From CAJXVY01 sp965657575 (GTDB lineage Bacteria > Actinomycetota > Actinomycetes > Actinomycetales > Microbacteriaceae): a stretch of DNA of 64,000 nt. Shown piece by piece: positions 16,718 to 25,062 of the stretch. How positions within the stretch are numbered: position 1 is the first letter of the stretch; each line of letters opens with the position of its first letter. A program made the translations under genes and the position numbers. The stretch spans positions 62,001-126,000 of the forward strand of contig CBFHOK010000002.1 of assembly GCA_965657575.1 (NCBI GenBank), in the 5' to 3' direction. The notes under the pieces were generated by a model. That model saw only the letters and a program-made list of their open reading frames with translations. It was not told the DNA's origin and searched no databases.

Positions 16718-17245
16718 CTACTCACCCAGAATCTTCAGCAGCTTGGTAGCTCTGCCGCCAACGCTCTTCCATGGACTCTCAGTTAGAGACTCTAAATCTC
16801 GCTTGAGCCATGGCTTGATGGTGGGGTCCGATTCCATGAATTCGAATAGCACCTGCATAGTTGTGTTCTGAACTATCCAATCTGGATAAAACAGGTTTTG
16901 TTTCATAATCTTGACCGCGGCGACTAATTCATCCTTGTTGAACCTGTCCCTAAGGAGCCCAAAGACGATAGCTAAAGTCCATTTTGTCGAGGCCTGATCG
17001 ATTTGCGAGATCTCATCAAACAACTTCTGGATATGTTCATATATCCATTCGGGTTGTTGTTGACATACCCGCTTTAGGCAGCTTGAAGTCCTTAGGCGGA
17101 CTACGGGATCCTCGCTTTTATAGCAATCCAACAAGACAGGTAGCAGTGACTTGTTATTCAAGACCTGACTCGTGACCAGTTCAGTCTCACCTAAGGAGTT
17201 TGGATGTCCGCCAGAGAGGAGCTTCTCGAAACTGCTCTCTCTCAT
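16718..17245 (-). CDS. HEAT-repeat-like protein, unknown function
   Basis: I do not recognise a named family. The 175 residues are soluble and almost wholly helical by eye, with repeating helix pairs such as LLPVLLDCYKSEDPVVRLR, AIVFGLLRDRFNKDELVAAV and QNTTMQVLFEFMESDPTI, and an SPWKSVGGRATKLLKIL end, in the manner of HEAT or Armadillo repeats. Such proteins usually bind other proteins. It starts six bases after the ctaF stop with no clear ribosome site, so it is probably co-expressed with ctaCDF. A role in oxidase assembly is possible but purely inferred from position. Confidence 0.65.
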   Translation of the reverse strand: MRESSFEKLLSGGHPNSLGETELVTSQVLNNKSLLPVLLDCYKSEDPVVRLRTSSCLKRVCQQQPEWIYEHIQKLFDEISQIDQASTKWTLAIVFGLLRDRFNKDELVAAVKIMKQNLFYPDWIVQNTTMQVLFEFMESDPTIKPWLKRDLESLTESPWKSVGGRATKLLKILGE

Positions 17246-17251
17246 CTCGGA

Positions 17252-17665
17252 CTAGTGCGCAAAACGACCCCTGCTGTGTTCGTATACCCAGCCAATGACT
17301 CCAATGATTGAGAACCCCACACCAATGAAAAATAGCCACCAATCAACTGCGAGAGCTGTGAATACGATTGCAGCTGATGCTGATAGATAGATCGGCCACC
17401 AGCTCCAAGGAGCAAAGAACCCGACCTCGCCGGCTCCATCTTCAATCTCAGCATCAAGCTGATCCTCCGGCAGAAGCTCGCCTTTTTTCATTCCGCTCTG
17501 GAGGTAGAACGCTATAAAGCTAGTGAGGAAAATCAGGAAGCCAATAACAGCGGTCCCGATGATTTCAACAGCACCAAAGTAAAACCAGGACCATGCAACA
17601 TATCCCGCTGTTGCAAGAGCGAAAAAGGCGGTTAGTATCCAAAGAAGACTGACGTTGGTTTTCAT
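17252..17665 (-). CDS. ctaF: cytochrome c oxidase subunit IV, actinobacterial type
   Basis: The 137-residue protein has four hydrophobic helices (about residues 5-25, 32-55, 85-103 and 105-126) and the acidic loop DAEIEDGAGEVGFFAPWSWWPIY region, characteristic of the actinobacterial oxidase subunit IV that stabilises subunits I and II. Its ATG overlaps the ctaD stop by one base, so the two are coupled. It lies after ctaC-ctaD in the usual order. Confidence 0.9.
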   Translation of the reverse strand: MKTNVSLLWILTAFFALATAGYVAWSWFYFGAVEIIGTAVIGFLIFLTSFIAFYLQSGMKKGELLPEDQLDAEIEDGAGEVGFFAPWSWWPIYLSASAAIVFTALAVDWWLFFIGVGFSIIGVIGWVYEHSRGRFAH

Positions 17666-19359
17666 TAGCTAACTCCTGCGCCTTCCTTGACGGCCTGCTT
17701 AGCTTCTGGCGAAGCGTATTCAGGGTGGTTCATGTCAAAGGCTGGGCTTTCAGAACGAATCCTTGGGATTGAGTGGAAATTGTGCCTTGGGATTGGGCTT
17801 TCTGTTGCCCACTCAAGACTGCGTCCGTAACCCCATGGGTCTTTCAATTCGGTCTTCACTCCCCTGCGGGTGGTTACCCAGACGTTCCAGAAGAATGGAA
17901 GCATCGATGCCGCAAGAATGATTGATCCAAATGATGACAACGTGTTCATCCAGGTAAAGCCATCTTCGGGTAGGTATGTGGCATACCTTCTAGGCATACC
18001 CATTACACCCAACCAGTGCTGCACCAAGAAGGTTGTGTGGAAACCGACGAACAATACCCAGAAATGAATCTTTCCAAGACGCTCGTTCAACATCTTTCCA
18101 GTGAACTTTGGCCACCAGAAATAGAAACCTGCGAACATAGCGAATACCACTGTTCCGAAGACCACGTAGTGGAAGTGGGCCACCACGAAGTAGCTATCTG
18201 AAAGGTGGAAGTCAAGAGCTGGGCTTGCCAAGATCACGCCGGTGAGACCACCGAACACGAAAGTGACCAAGAAACCAAGTGACCAAAGCATCGGGGTTTC
18301 GAACGTTATCGACCCTCGCCACATCGTTCCAATCCAGTTGAATATCTTTACACCCGTTGGCACCGCAATCAGCATGGTGGTGAATGCGAAGAATGGAAGC
18401 AAGACCTGACCGGTGACGTACATGTGGTGAGCCCATACGGTCATTGAAAGAGCTGCAATAGCGATGGTTGCGTAAACAAGTGTCTTATAACCAAAGATTG
18501 GCTTACGGCTGAATACCGGGAAAATCTCTGAGACGATTCCGAAGAATGGAAGCGCAATGATATAGACCTCTGGGTGGCCAAAGAACCAGAAAAGGTGTTG
18601 CCACAACAGCGCTCCACCGTTTTCTGGATCAAATATGTGTGCTCCGAATCGACGATCCGCGCCAAGAGCAAACAATGCTGCTGCCAGTGGAGGGAAACAC
18701 ATAATTACAAGAATGGATGTAACCAGAGTGTTCCAGCTAAAGATCGGCATTCTCCACATAGTCATACCCGGTGCACGCATAACCAGGATGGTGGTGATGA
18801 AGTTCACGGCACCCAGAATGGTTCCAAACCCACCCATGGCAAGACCAAATACCCATAAGTCTCCACCGATACCGGGCGAGAACGTCGTATTGGACAATGG
18901 CGCATAGGCAAACCAACCAAAGCTAGCGGCACCCTGCGGGGTGAAGAATCCTGCTACTGCGATCAATCCACCGAAGGTGAAGATCCAGTAGGACAGTGCA
19001 TTTAGCCTTGGGAAGGCAACATCCGGGGCACCGATCTGCACCGGCATAATTACGTTTGCAAATCCAGCAAACAGAGGTGTTGCAAACAACAGAAGCATGA
19101 TTGTTCCGTGCATTGTAAATAACTGGTTGTACTGCTCTTTGGTTTGAACAATCTCAAGTCCGGGCAGTGCTAACTGCGCACGAATTACAAGCGCCATCAA
19201 ACCACCGATAAGGAACCAAATGAATGTGGTGATTAGGTACAGGTAACCAATCTTTTTGTGATCGGTGGTCGTAATCCAATCAACAATGACCTGGCCCTTG
19301 GTCTTTTTGGGGGCGCTGGAAAATCCAGAGGTGGAGCGGGGTTCGGTTATGGTTGCCAT
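17665..19359 (-). CDS. ctaD: cytochrome c oxidase subunit I (aa3 type)
   Basis: This is the catalytic subunit, with haem a, haem a3 and CuB. The 564 residues include MHGTIMLLLFATPLFAGF with a haem a ligand, the WQHLFWFFGHPEVYIIALP segment with the His-Tyr crosslink region, the two adjacent His of VWAHHMYVTG, and SYFVVAHFHYVVFGT with the haem ligands. The N-terminus is cytoplasmic and basic. It follows ctaC by four bases and precedes ctaF with a one-base overlap. Confidence 0.97.
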   Translation of the reverse strand: MATITEPRSTSGFSSAPKKTKGQVIVDWITTTDHKKIGYLYLITTFIWFLIGGLMALVIRAQLALPGLEIVQTKEQYNQLFTMHGTIMLLLFATPLFAGFANVIMPVQIGAPDVAFPRLNALSYWIFTFGGLIAVAGFFTPQGAASFGWFAYAPLSNTTFSPGIGGDLWVFGLAMGGFGTILGAVNFITTILVMRAPGMTMWRMPIFSWNTLVTSILVIMCFPPLAAALFALGADRRFGAHIFDPENGGALLWQHLFWFFGHPEVYIIALPFFGIVSEIFPVFSRKPIFGYKTLVYATIAIAALSMTVWAHHMYVTGQVLLPFFAFTTMLIAVPTGVKIFNWIGTMWRGSITFETPMLWSLGFLVTFVFGGLTGVILASPALDFHLSDSYFVVAHFHYVVFGTVVFAMFAGFYFWWPKFTGKMLNERLGKIHFWVLFVGFHTTFLVQHWLGVMGMPRRYATYLPEDGFTWMNTLSSFGSIILAASMLPFFWNVWVTTRRGVKTELKDPWGYGRSLEWATESPIPRHNFHSIPRIRSESPAFDMNHPEYASPEAKQAVKEGAGVS

Positions 19360-19363
19360 TGCC

Positions 19364-20218
19364 TTATCCTCTTATCTCCGGGTTGTTTCCCGGCAAGTTT
19401 TGGTTTCTATCTAGTTCAACTCCAAGTTTTCCGACCTGGCCCTTTGCTGCCAGAGCCGACATCTGAGCTTCGTACTCAGCTTCAGAAACAACCTCCACGT
19501 TAAAAAGCATCATTGAGTGGAATTCTCCACAGAGCTCAGCACACTTTCCAACATATGTTCCCTCTTTTTCAGGGATGAAGTACATGTGATTTGTTCGACC
19601 TGGGAACATGTCTTTTTTATACAAAAATTCAACTACCCAGAACGAGTGGATCACATCTCGAGCCATTAGGTCAATCTGTACTTTTTGCCCAACTGGCAGG
19701 TACAGCGTTGGCAGATCGTCAAAGTTTCCTGTCTCGGTCGTTCCGTCATACTGCGCCTGGATACCAGTTTCGTAAACATTGGAATCGACATAGTTGAAAT
19801 CCCAACTCCACTGCTTACCAATTGCCTCGATGGTCACATCCGGCTCGTCAAATTCTGCTTCAATCGCTGCCATGTCGCGTGCGGTGAAGGCAAAGAATCC
19901 AACGACCAAAATCAGTGGAACTACCGTGAAGAGAGTCTCAATGGGCATGTTGTAGCGGAGCTGCTGGGGCATCGCCGTCTCACCTTTGCGGCGCCTGTAG
20001 ACAATGATTGCCCATGCCATAAGACCCCAAGCGATTGCTCCAACCACGAGCAAAACAATCCAGCTTGTTGTCCACAAACCAGTAATTCGATCGGTGTGGT
20101 TGGTAATACCCGGCTCTCCGGGAAGCCATCCGCGCTGGGCCTCCACGCTACACCCGGTTAATAGCAATGCTAGAGCGCTGGCAGATGCCACCGCAGTAAT
20201 AAGGCGTCGATTTAGCAA
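19364..20218 (-). CDS. ctaC: cytochrome c oxidase subunit II, lipoprotein
   Basis: Subunit II carries the CuA centre that accepts electrons from QcrC. A signal peptide ends in the lipobox LLTGC, two membrane helices follow (about residues 45-70 and 95-115 of the precursor), then a cupredoxin domain with CAELCGEFHSMM holding the CuA cysteines, His and Met. An in-frame TTG at 20251 overlaps a TAGAAT -10 element (20251-20256) and would precede the transcript start. I therefore choose TTG 20218, which has GAAAGGG five bases upstream. Confidence 0.92.
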   Translation of the reverse strand: MLNRRLITAVASASALALLLTGCSVEAQRGWLPGEPGITNHTDRITGLWTTSWIVLLVVGAIAWGLMAWAIIVYRRRKGETAMPQQLRYNMPIETLFTVVPLILVVGFFAFTARDMAAIEAEFDEPDVTIEAIGKQWSWDFNYVDSNVYETGIQAQYDGTTETGNFDDLPTLYLPVGQKVQIDLMARDVIHSFWVVEFLYKKDMFPGRTNHMYFIPEKEGTYVGKCAELCGEFHSMMLFNVEVVSEAEYEAQMSALAAKGQVGKLGVELDRNQNLPGNNPEIRG

Positions 20219-20250
20219 TATCGCCCTTTCAAGTTGACAGACTTTAGCCA

Positions 20251-20256
20251 ATTCTA
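20251..20256 (-). promoter_or_regulatory. putative -10 element (TAGAAT) of ctaC-ctaD-ctaF
   Basis: On the minus strand TAGAAT lies 32 bases before TTG 20218, leaving room for a short leader with GAAAGGG as ribosome site. It lies directly after the terminator at 20261-20297, whose sequence would overlap the -35 region. Confidence 0.5.
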
Positions 20257-20260
20257 AAAC

Positions 20261-20297
20261 AAAAACCCCTCCTGCGTGGGCCGCAAGAGGGGTTTTT
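20261..20297 (-). terminator. rho-independent terminator after the erpA-type gene
   Basis: Perfect 11-base arms at 20261-20271 and 20287-20297 end in A/T runs on both sides, giving a T-run on either strand. It ends the erpA transcript just before the ctaC promoter. Confidence 0.8.
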
Positions 20298-20307
20298 AGA
20301 ACTTCTT

Positions 20308-20652
20308 TTAGCTAAATGAGTCTCCGCAGGCGCAGGAGTCACTCGCATTTGGATTATCGATGGTGAAACCCTGCTTCTGGATAGTGTCCTCGAAGTCAAT
20401 TGTTGCGCCATCTAGGTAAGGAACACTCATCGGGTCAACCACAACCTCAACGCCGTCAAATTCAGCGAGAGCGTCGTCTTCGGTGAGTCTCTCGTCAAAG
20501 AAAAGTTGATAAATCAATCCTGAACAACCACCTGGTTCAACGGCAATGCGAAGTCTTAGATCATCTCGTCCTTCTGCGTCCAGCAGTGCTTTCACCTTTG
20601 CTGCCGCTTCCTCGCTTAGCTTCACGCCATGAGTTGACACTGCCTGTGACAT
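20308..20652 (-). CDS. erpA: A-type iron-sulfur carrier (ErpA/IscA family)
   Basis: The 114-residue protein shows the HesB/IscA fold with the three conserved cysteines: one in VEPGGCSGLIYQL and two in the C-terminal CACG motif. It delivers Fe-S clusters to apoproteins. Its position next to the respiratory genes suggests supply to the Rieske protein or dehydrogenases, which is inference. ATG 20652 has AGGAGG four bases upstream and is clearly better than an in-frame start at 20685. It follows the M20 peptidase gene on the same strand. Confidence 0.9.
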   Translation of the reverse strand: MSQAVSTHGVKLSEEAAAKVKALLDAEGRDDLRLRIAVEPGGCSGLIYQLFFDERLTEDDALAEFDGVEVVVDPMSVPYLDGATIDFEDTIQKQGFTIDNPNASDSCACGDSFS

Positions 20653-20674
20653 TGAACCTCCTAAATCCATAGCC

Positions 20675-22066
20675 CTATTCTGCATGAATTCTATTCGCTT
20701 GTAAAAGTATTAACCCGTGAGTTTGGATTGCCTTCCTGAAAGTCGGCAAGTGTTGAGATTCATTTGGTGAGTGTGCTCTGGCATCGGGGTCTTCAATACC
20801 TGTAACAATCACCTCTGACTCCGGAAACTTATTTACAAATTCAGCTATAAATGGGATTGATCCACCAACACCCATGTTCATGGCAGGTTTCTGATATGCA
20901 GCTTCCATTGCATCCTTTGCAAGGGTTGTGGCCCAGGAGTCAGCGGCCAAATAGGGGCTGCCTAGCTCGGTCGACAAAAACTCAATCTTCGACCCAAACG
21001 GAACATTGGTAAGCAGATGTTTTTTGATGTGAGCCAGAGCTGAGTCCGGGTCGTCATTTGGAGCAATTCGAGCGCTAATTTTGCATTTGGTTGTTGCCTG
21101 CAAAGTGTTCGAGCTTTTACTGACGGTTGGGTTATCAATACCTATAACTGTGATTGAAGGTTGGTACCAGCTTCTATCTACAAGACTGCCTTCGCCGATC
21201 AGCTCAACCCCTTCCAAAACCCCGGACTGAGCCCGTATGAATTGTTCGGGGACCTCGATTCCAGAGTCGGGCATTGCCTTTAGACCCTCAACAGCAACAG
21301 ACCCATGTTGATCATGAAGAGATGACAGCAGCTTCGTCAAAGCCAGCATTGAATCCGGCACCACTCCCCCAAAAACACCGGAGTGAAGCGGGTGATCGAG
21401 AGTTGAGATTTCAAACTCCAAGCTAACCAAGCCCCTGAGCGAGGTTGTGAGGGCGGGGGTGTCAAGTTCAAAGTTGCCACTGTCTGCAACAACAATCAGG
21501 TCAGATTTCAACAGTTCCCTGTTTTGATCAAGGAAAGTTGAAAAATTGGGTGAGCCTATTTCTTCCTCTCCCTCGATAAAAACGGTAACTCCAACATTTA
21601 TCTCCGCAGGATTCTTCTTCAGCATCTCACAGGTTGCCAAATGAGTTATCACTCCCGCTTTGTCATCACTTGCACCCCGGCCAAATAAACGCTCGCCGAT
21701 AACAGTTGGTTCAAACGGGTCTGTGTTCCAAAGCTCAAGATCGCCTGCTGGCTGAATGTCGTGATGAGCGTATAAAAGCACCTGTGGATAGCCAGGCTTC
21801 GCCTGCCTTTTGGCAACAATTGATGGGGTTCCATCCGGTCCAGACTGAATTATCTCGACTGTGTCAAAAAGTCCGGTTTCAGCGAATAAATCACGAATCC
21901 TCTCTGAAGACTCGATAAGTGGCTGACTATCGACATCTTTCCAAGCAAGCGAAGGAATTCTCACCAAATCTCCCAGTTGCTTCAGTTTTGATTCGAAGTT
22001 ATCTTCCGTCCAAGAATTCACGTATTCGACCAGTTGTGGCTCTAGGCCCTGATATTTGAAACTCAT
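20675..22066 (-). CDS. M20-family metallopeptidase (dipeptidase)
   Basis: The 463 residues match dinuclear-zinc M20 dipeptidases: metal-ligand segments LLYAHHDIQPAG, GRGASDDKAG, the catalytic glutamates in EGEEEIGSPNF and a dimerisation domain near 215-330 (HPLHSGVFGG). No signal peptide is seen, so it is likely cytoplasmic and recycles small peptides. ATG 22066 lies six bases after TAGATT (22073-22078), a leaderless arrangement. In many actinobacteria this peptidase, a DUF3043 protein and an A-type Fe-S carrier are neighbours, as here. Confidence 0.9.
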   Translation of the reverse strand: MSFKYQGLEPQLVEYVNSWTEDNFESKLKQLGDLVRIPSLAWKDVDSQPLIESSERIRDLFAETGLFDTVEIIQSGPDGTPSIVAKRQAKPGYPQVLLYAHHDIQPAGDLELWNTDPFEPTVIGERLFGRGASDDKAGVITHLATCEMLKKNPAEINVGVTVFIEGEEEIGSPNFSTFLDQNRELLKSDLIVVADSGNFELDTPALTTSLRGLVSLEFEISTLDHPLHSGVFGGVVPDSMLALTKLLSSLHDQHGSVAVEGLKAMPDSGIEVPEQFIRAQSGVLEGVELIGEGSLVDRSWYQPSITVIGIDNPTVSKSSNTLQATTKCKISARIAPNDDPDSALAHIKKHLLTNVPFGSKIEFLSTELGSPYLAADSWATTLAKDAMEAAYQKPAMNMGVGGSIPFIAEFVNKFPESEVIVTGIEDPDARAHSPNESQHLPTFRKAIQTHGLILLQANRIHAE

Positions 22067-22071
22067 GAGAG

Positions 22072-22078
22072 TAATCTA
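22072..22078. promoter_or_regulatory. symmetric TAATCTA element between the M20 peptidase and DUF3043 genes
   Basis: Read on + the element gives TAATCT, and on - it gives TAGATT. The minus reading ends six bases before ATG 22066. The plus reading would initiate near 22084, giving a short leader to TTG 22101. One site could therefore serve as -10 for both divergent genes. Confidence 0.45.
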
Positions 22079-22100
22079 GTTGGAGTTAGCGAGGATTATT

Positions 22101-22634
22101 TTGGAAGAAAAAGAGAACGTCACCGGCAAGGGAAGACCGACCCCTTCGCGCAAGGAGCAAGAAAAACTTAGAAAAAAGCCTCTTGTTGGCAATAAAAGCA
22201 AGGAGGCTAAGCGGATTGAGAAGCAAAGGATTCGCGAGGAAAGAGCGAAAATCCGCGAAGGCATGATGGCCGGCGAGGAGCGCTACCTAACCAGCCGAGA
22301 TCGTGGTCCGCAGCGCAAGATGGTAAGAGACTTGGTTGACTCCAGGTTCACTGTCGGTGAATTGGTTTTGCCTGGTCTTGTGGTTGTTGTGATGGTTACA
22401 TTCGTTGATTCCATCGAGGTTCAGTTTTACTCCCTGGTTGCTATGTGGGCATTATTCCTGGCGGTAGCATTCGATGCCTTTATGCACGGTTTCAGGGTGA
22501 AGCGCAGACTTGTTGAAAAATACGGTGCGGACAAAGTTGAAAAAGGTGTTCGCTGGTACGCAGCTATGCGCTCAATTCAAATGCGTTCCCTTAGGATTCC
22601 AAAACCACAGGTCAAACGAGGAGAAAAGATCTAA
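22101..22634 (+). CDS. DUF3043 membrane protein
   Basis: A highly charged N-terminal half (KGRPTPSRKEQEKLRKKP, then KEAKRIEKQRIREERAKIREGMMAGEE in part) is followed by RDRGPQRKMVRDLVDSRF, two membrane helices (about residues 85-103 and 108-128 of the protein) and a basic end. This is the actinobacterial DUF3043 layout; function is unknown. TTG 22101 has GAGG six bases upstream and is preferred over an in-frame TTG at 22080, which would precede the predicted transcript start. The aldo/keto reductase follows without a gap. Confidence 0.82.
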   Translation: MEEKENVTGKGRPTPSRKEQEKLRKKPLVGNKSKEAKRIEKQRIREERAKIREGMMAGEERYLTSRDRGPQRKMVRDLVDSRFTVGELVLPGLVVVVMVTFVDSIEVQFYSLVAMWALFLAVAFDAFMHGFRVKRRLVEKYGADKVEKGVRWYAAMRSIQMRSLRIPKPQVKRGEKI

Positions 22635-23636
22635 GTGCAATACAGATACCTCGGAAACAGCGGGTTCAAAGTTTCAAGCCTTATTTACGGAAACTGGCTA
22701 ACACACGCAAGTCAGGTTGCCAACGAGGAGGCAAAAAAGACTGTTCACGCCGCACTAGATGGTGGGATAACAACTTTTGACACCGCTGACACATATGCCA
22801 ATTTGGCAGCTGAAGAGGTTTTGGGTGACGCCCTAAGCGGGCAGCGCCGTGAGGGCATAGAGATTCTAACCAAGGTTTACTGGCCGGTAGCTGAGCGGAA
22901 GCCCAATGATCACGGTCTCTCTCGTAAGCACATCATGGAGTCCATTAACGGCTCACTGAAGAGACTGAAGACTGATTATGTAGATCTTTACCAGGCCCAC
23001 CGCTTCGACTACGAGACTCCCCTTGAGGAGACCATGACCGCATTCGCAGACATTGTCAGAAGCGGCAAAGCGCTTTATATCGGTGTCAGCGAATGGACTG
23101 CCGAGCAAATTGAGGCAGGAGCAAAACTGGCCAAGGAGCTAAATTTTCAACTGATTAGTTCACAACCTCAGTATTCGATGCTCTGGAGAGTGATTGAAGA
23201 AAAAGTCATCCCGGCAAGCGAAAAACACGGTCTAAGTCAAATAGTTTGGTCACCAATGGCAGGTGGTGTGCTGACCGGCAAGTATCTCCCGGCCGAGCAA
23301 CCAGCGGCTGGCACAAGAGCGAGTGATCCCGAGACCTCTGGTTTTATGGAAAAGTTCATGACCGAGCAAACTTTGACTCGTGTTCAGAAACTGAAACCAC
23401 TGGCTGAGGAGCTTGGCGTCAGCATGGCGCAGTTCTCACTGGCCTGGACTCTGCAGAACACTAATGTTTCGGCAGCAATCGTGGGAGCAAGAAGCCCAGA
23501 GCAAATCAAATCCAACCTTGGGGCGGATGAGGTCGAGATTCCAAAAGAGATCATGAAGAAAGTCGATGAGATTTTGGGAGATTCGGTTGTCAGTGACCCA
23601 TCGCTAACGAAATCTCCACCGGAGAGACTGGTCTAG
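22635..23636 (+). CDS. aldo/keto reductase family oxidoreductase
   Basis: The 333 residues form an NADPH-dependent TIM barrel, closest in style to the potassium-channel beta-subunit/YghZ-like group (MQYRYLGNSGFKVSSL start). Catalytic residues are visible: Asp and Tyr in FDTADTYANL, Lys in ILTKVYW and His in YQAHRFD. The cofactor-binding C-terminal part contains AAIVGARSPEQI. The substrate is unknown. It starts with GTG directly after the DUF3043 stop and overlaps the 3' end of pyrD convergently by 4 bases. Confidence 0.9.
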   Translation: MQYRYLGNSGFKVSSLIYGNWLTHASQVANEEAKKTVHAALDGGITTFDTADTYANLAAEEVLGDALSGQRREGIEILTKVYWPVAERKPNDHGLSRKHIMESINGSLKRLKTDYVDLYQAHRFDYETPLEETMTAFADIVRSGKALYIGVSEWTAEQIEAGAKLAKELNFQLISSQPQYSMLWRVIEEKVIPASEKHGLSQIVWSPMAGGVLTGKYLPAEQPAAGTRASDPETSGFMEKFMTEQTLTRVQKLKPLAEELGVSMAQFSLAWTLQNTNVSAAIVGARSPEQIKSNLGADEVEIPKEIMKKVDEILGDSVVSDPSLTKSPPERLV

Positions 23637-24622
23637 AGCTTTTTTTGGATTCTCTTTGGCCATAGCGGGCCACCATAGACAAAGCCTGTATAAACCTGCA
23701 CTAAGTCGGCGCCAAGCTCTAGCCTCTGACGGATTTCAGCTTCCGTCTCAATTCCACCAACCGATATCAGCGTCTTGCTCTGAAGCTTTGGTCTCAAAAG
23801 GGTAATCAGCTCTCTGGCTCGGGTTGCTAAAACCGGACCAGAGAGACCTCCGGCCTGGTTCAGCTCAGTTGGCTTTGCGCTCATACCTGCTCTGGAGATA
23901 GTTGTATTGGCGGCAATCATGCCTGCTAAATCGTGCTTCATTACCAAATCTGCAATATTCAAAGCGTCCTCATCGCCTAGGTCCGGAGCGATTTTGATAA
24001 GCAATGGAGTAGCACCGATCTCACCCTTTACGGCCTCAATAATCGGAGTCAACGCCTCGGCGTTCTGAAGATCTCTCAATCCGGGCGTGTTTGGACTGGA
24101 GACATTGATGACAAAATAGTCCCCGAGCCCCGCCAATTCCCTTGCACTGATCGCATAATCCTCTGCCGCCCGGTCAAGCTCGGTGATCTTGGATTTACCA
24201 AGGTTGATACCAATCACAGGCAAGTCACTGCTCGTTTCGCGCAGTTTTCGCAGACGGCTGGCAAGTGCTTTAGATCCGCGGTTATTGAATCCCATTCTGT
24301 TGATCAATGCTCTGTCTTTGACCAGCCGGAACATCCTTGGCTTTGGGTTTCCTGGCTGAGCCAGGGCGGTGGCGGTTCCAACCTCCACATGCCCAAAGCC
24401 CAGAGCATAGAGCTCTCTGATTAGCTCGCCATTTTTATCAAATCCAGCCGCCATTCCCAATGGTCCGTTGAAGTCAAGTCCCATTGCTTGAAAGCGAGTG
24501 AGCTTTATTGGTCTAATCAGGCGAAGTCGATAGAGAATCTTTATAGTCGTTGCGCCAAGATGGTGGGCAAACTCCGGGTCCAACCTTTTGAGAAAAAGTT
24601 TGAATAGCAGTCTATAAATCAC
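23633..24622 (-). CDS. pyrD: dihydroorotate dehydrogenase (quinone), class 2
   Basis: PyrD oxidises dihydroorotate to orotate in pyrimidine synthesis, passing electrons to the quinone pool. The class 2 form is indicated by the N-terminal membrane-associating helices (about residues 1-35, LLFKLFLKRLDPEFAHHL) and by the active-site serine segment INVSSPNTPGL. FMN-binding segments include GMAAGFDKNGE and ISVGGIETEAE. The 329-residue length is normal. It overlaps nrdR upstream by 4 bases, so both probably belong to the hisD-nrdR-pyrD transcript. Confidence 0.94.
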   Translation of the reverse strand: MIYRLLFKLFLKRLDPEFAHHLGATTIKILYRLRLIRPIKLTRFQAMGLDFNGPLGMAAGFDKNGELIRELYALGFGHVEVGTATALAQPGNPKPRMFRLVKDRALINRMGFNNRGSKALASRLRKLRETSSDLPVIGINLGKSKITELDRAAEDYAISARELAGLGDYFVINVSSPNTPGLRDLQNAEALTPIIEAVKGEIGATPLLIKIAPDLGDEDALNIADLVMKHDLAGMIAANTTISRAGMSAKPTELNQAGGLSGPVLATRARELITLLRPKLQSKTLISVGGIETEAEIRQRLELGADLVQVYTGFVYGGPLWPKRIQKKL

Positions 24623-25062
24623 TGGTCTCTCAACTCGTTAATTGCCATTTCGAAATCCTCCAGTGAGTCCCAAGCTTGATAAACACTGGCAAACCGCATA
24701 TAGGCAACCTGATCTAGCTGCCTTAGTGGTTCCAAAATAGCAAGGCCGATCTCGTGAGCCTCAATATTCGCTGACCCTGATTGCCTAAGTGTCTCCTCAA
24801 CGGTTTGAGCCAATTTGGCTAAGTCTCCATCGGTAACAGGTCTGCCCTGACAAGCCTTCCTAACTCCCGAAACAATTTTGTCTCTACTAAAAGGCTCAAC
24901 AACACCTGAGCGCTTTGTGACCATCAGACTTGCGGTTTCGATGGTTGAGAACCTTTTTCCGCACTCAGGGCACTGCCTGCGCCTACGAATACTACTCCCA
25001 TCGTCACTGGTTCTGGAATCAGTGACCTTTGAATCCTCATGCCTACAAAATGGACAGTGCAT
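24619..25062 (-). CDS. nrdR: transcriptional repressor NrdR
   Basis: NrdR senses (d)ATP and represses ribonucleotide reductase genes. The 147 residues have the zinc ribbon with Cys 3, 6, 31 and 34 (MHCPFC, QCPECGKRF) and the ATP-cone domain (about 46-136, VTKRSGVVEPFSRDKI). Its targets, nrd genes with paired NrdR boxes, are not in the window. The ATG overlaps the hisD stop, so it is translated from the same message. Confidence 0.95.
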   Translation of the reverse strand: MHCPFCRHEDSKVTDSRTSDDGSSIRRRRQCPECGKRFSTIETASLMVTKRSGVVEPFSRDKIVSGVRKACQGRPVTDGDLAKLAQTVEETLRQSGSANIEAHEIGLAILEPLRQLDQVAYMRFASVYQAWDSLEDFEMAINELRDQ

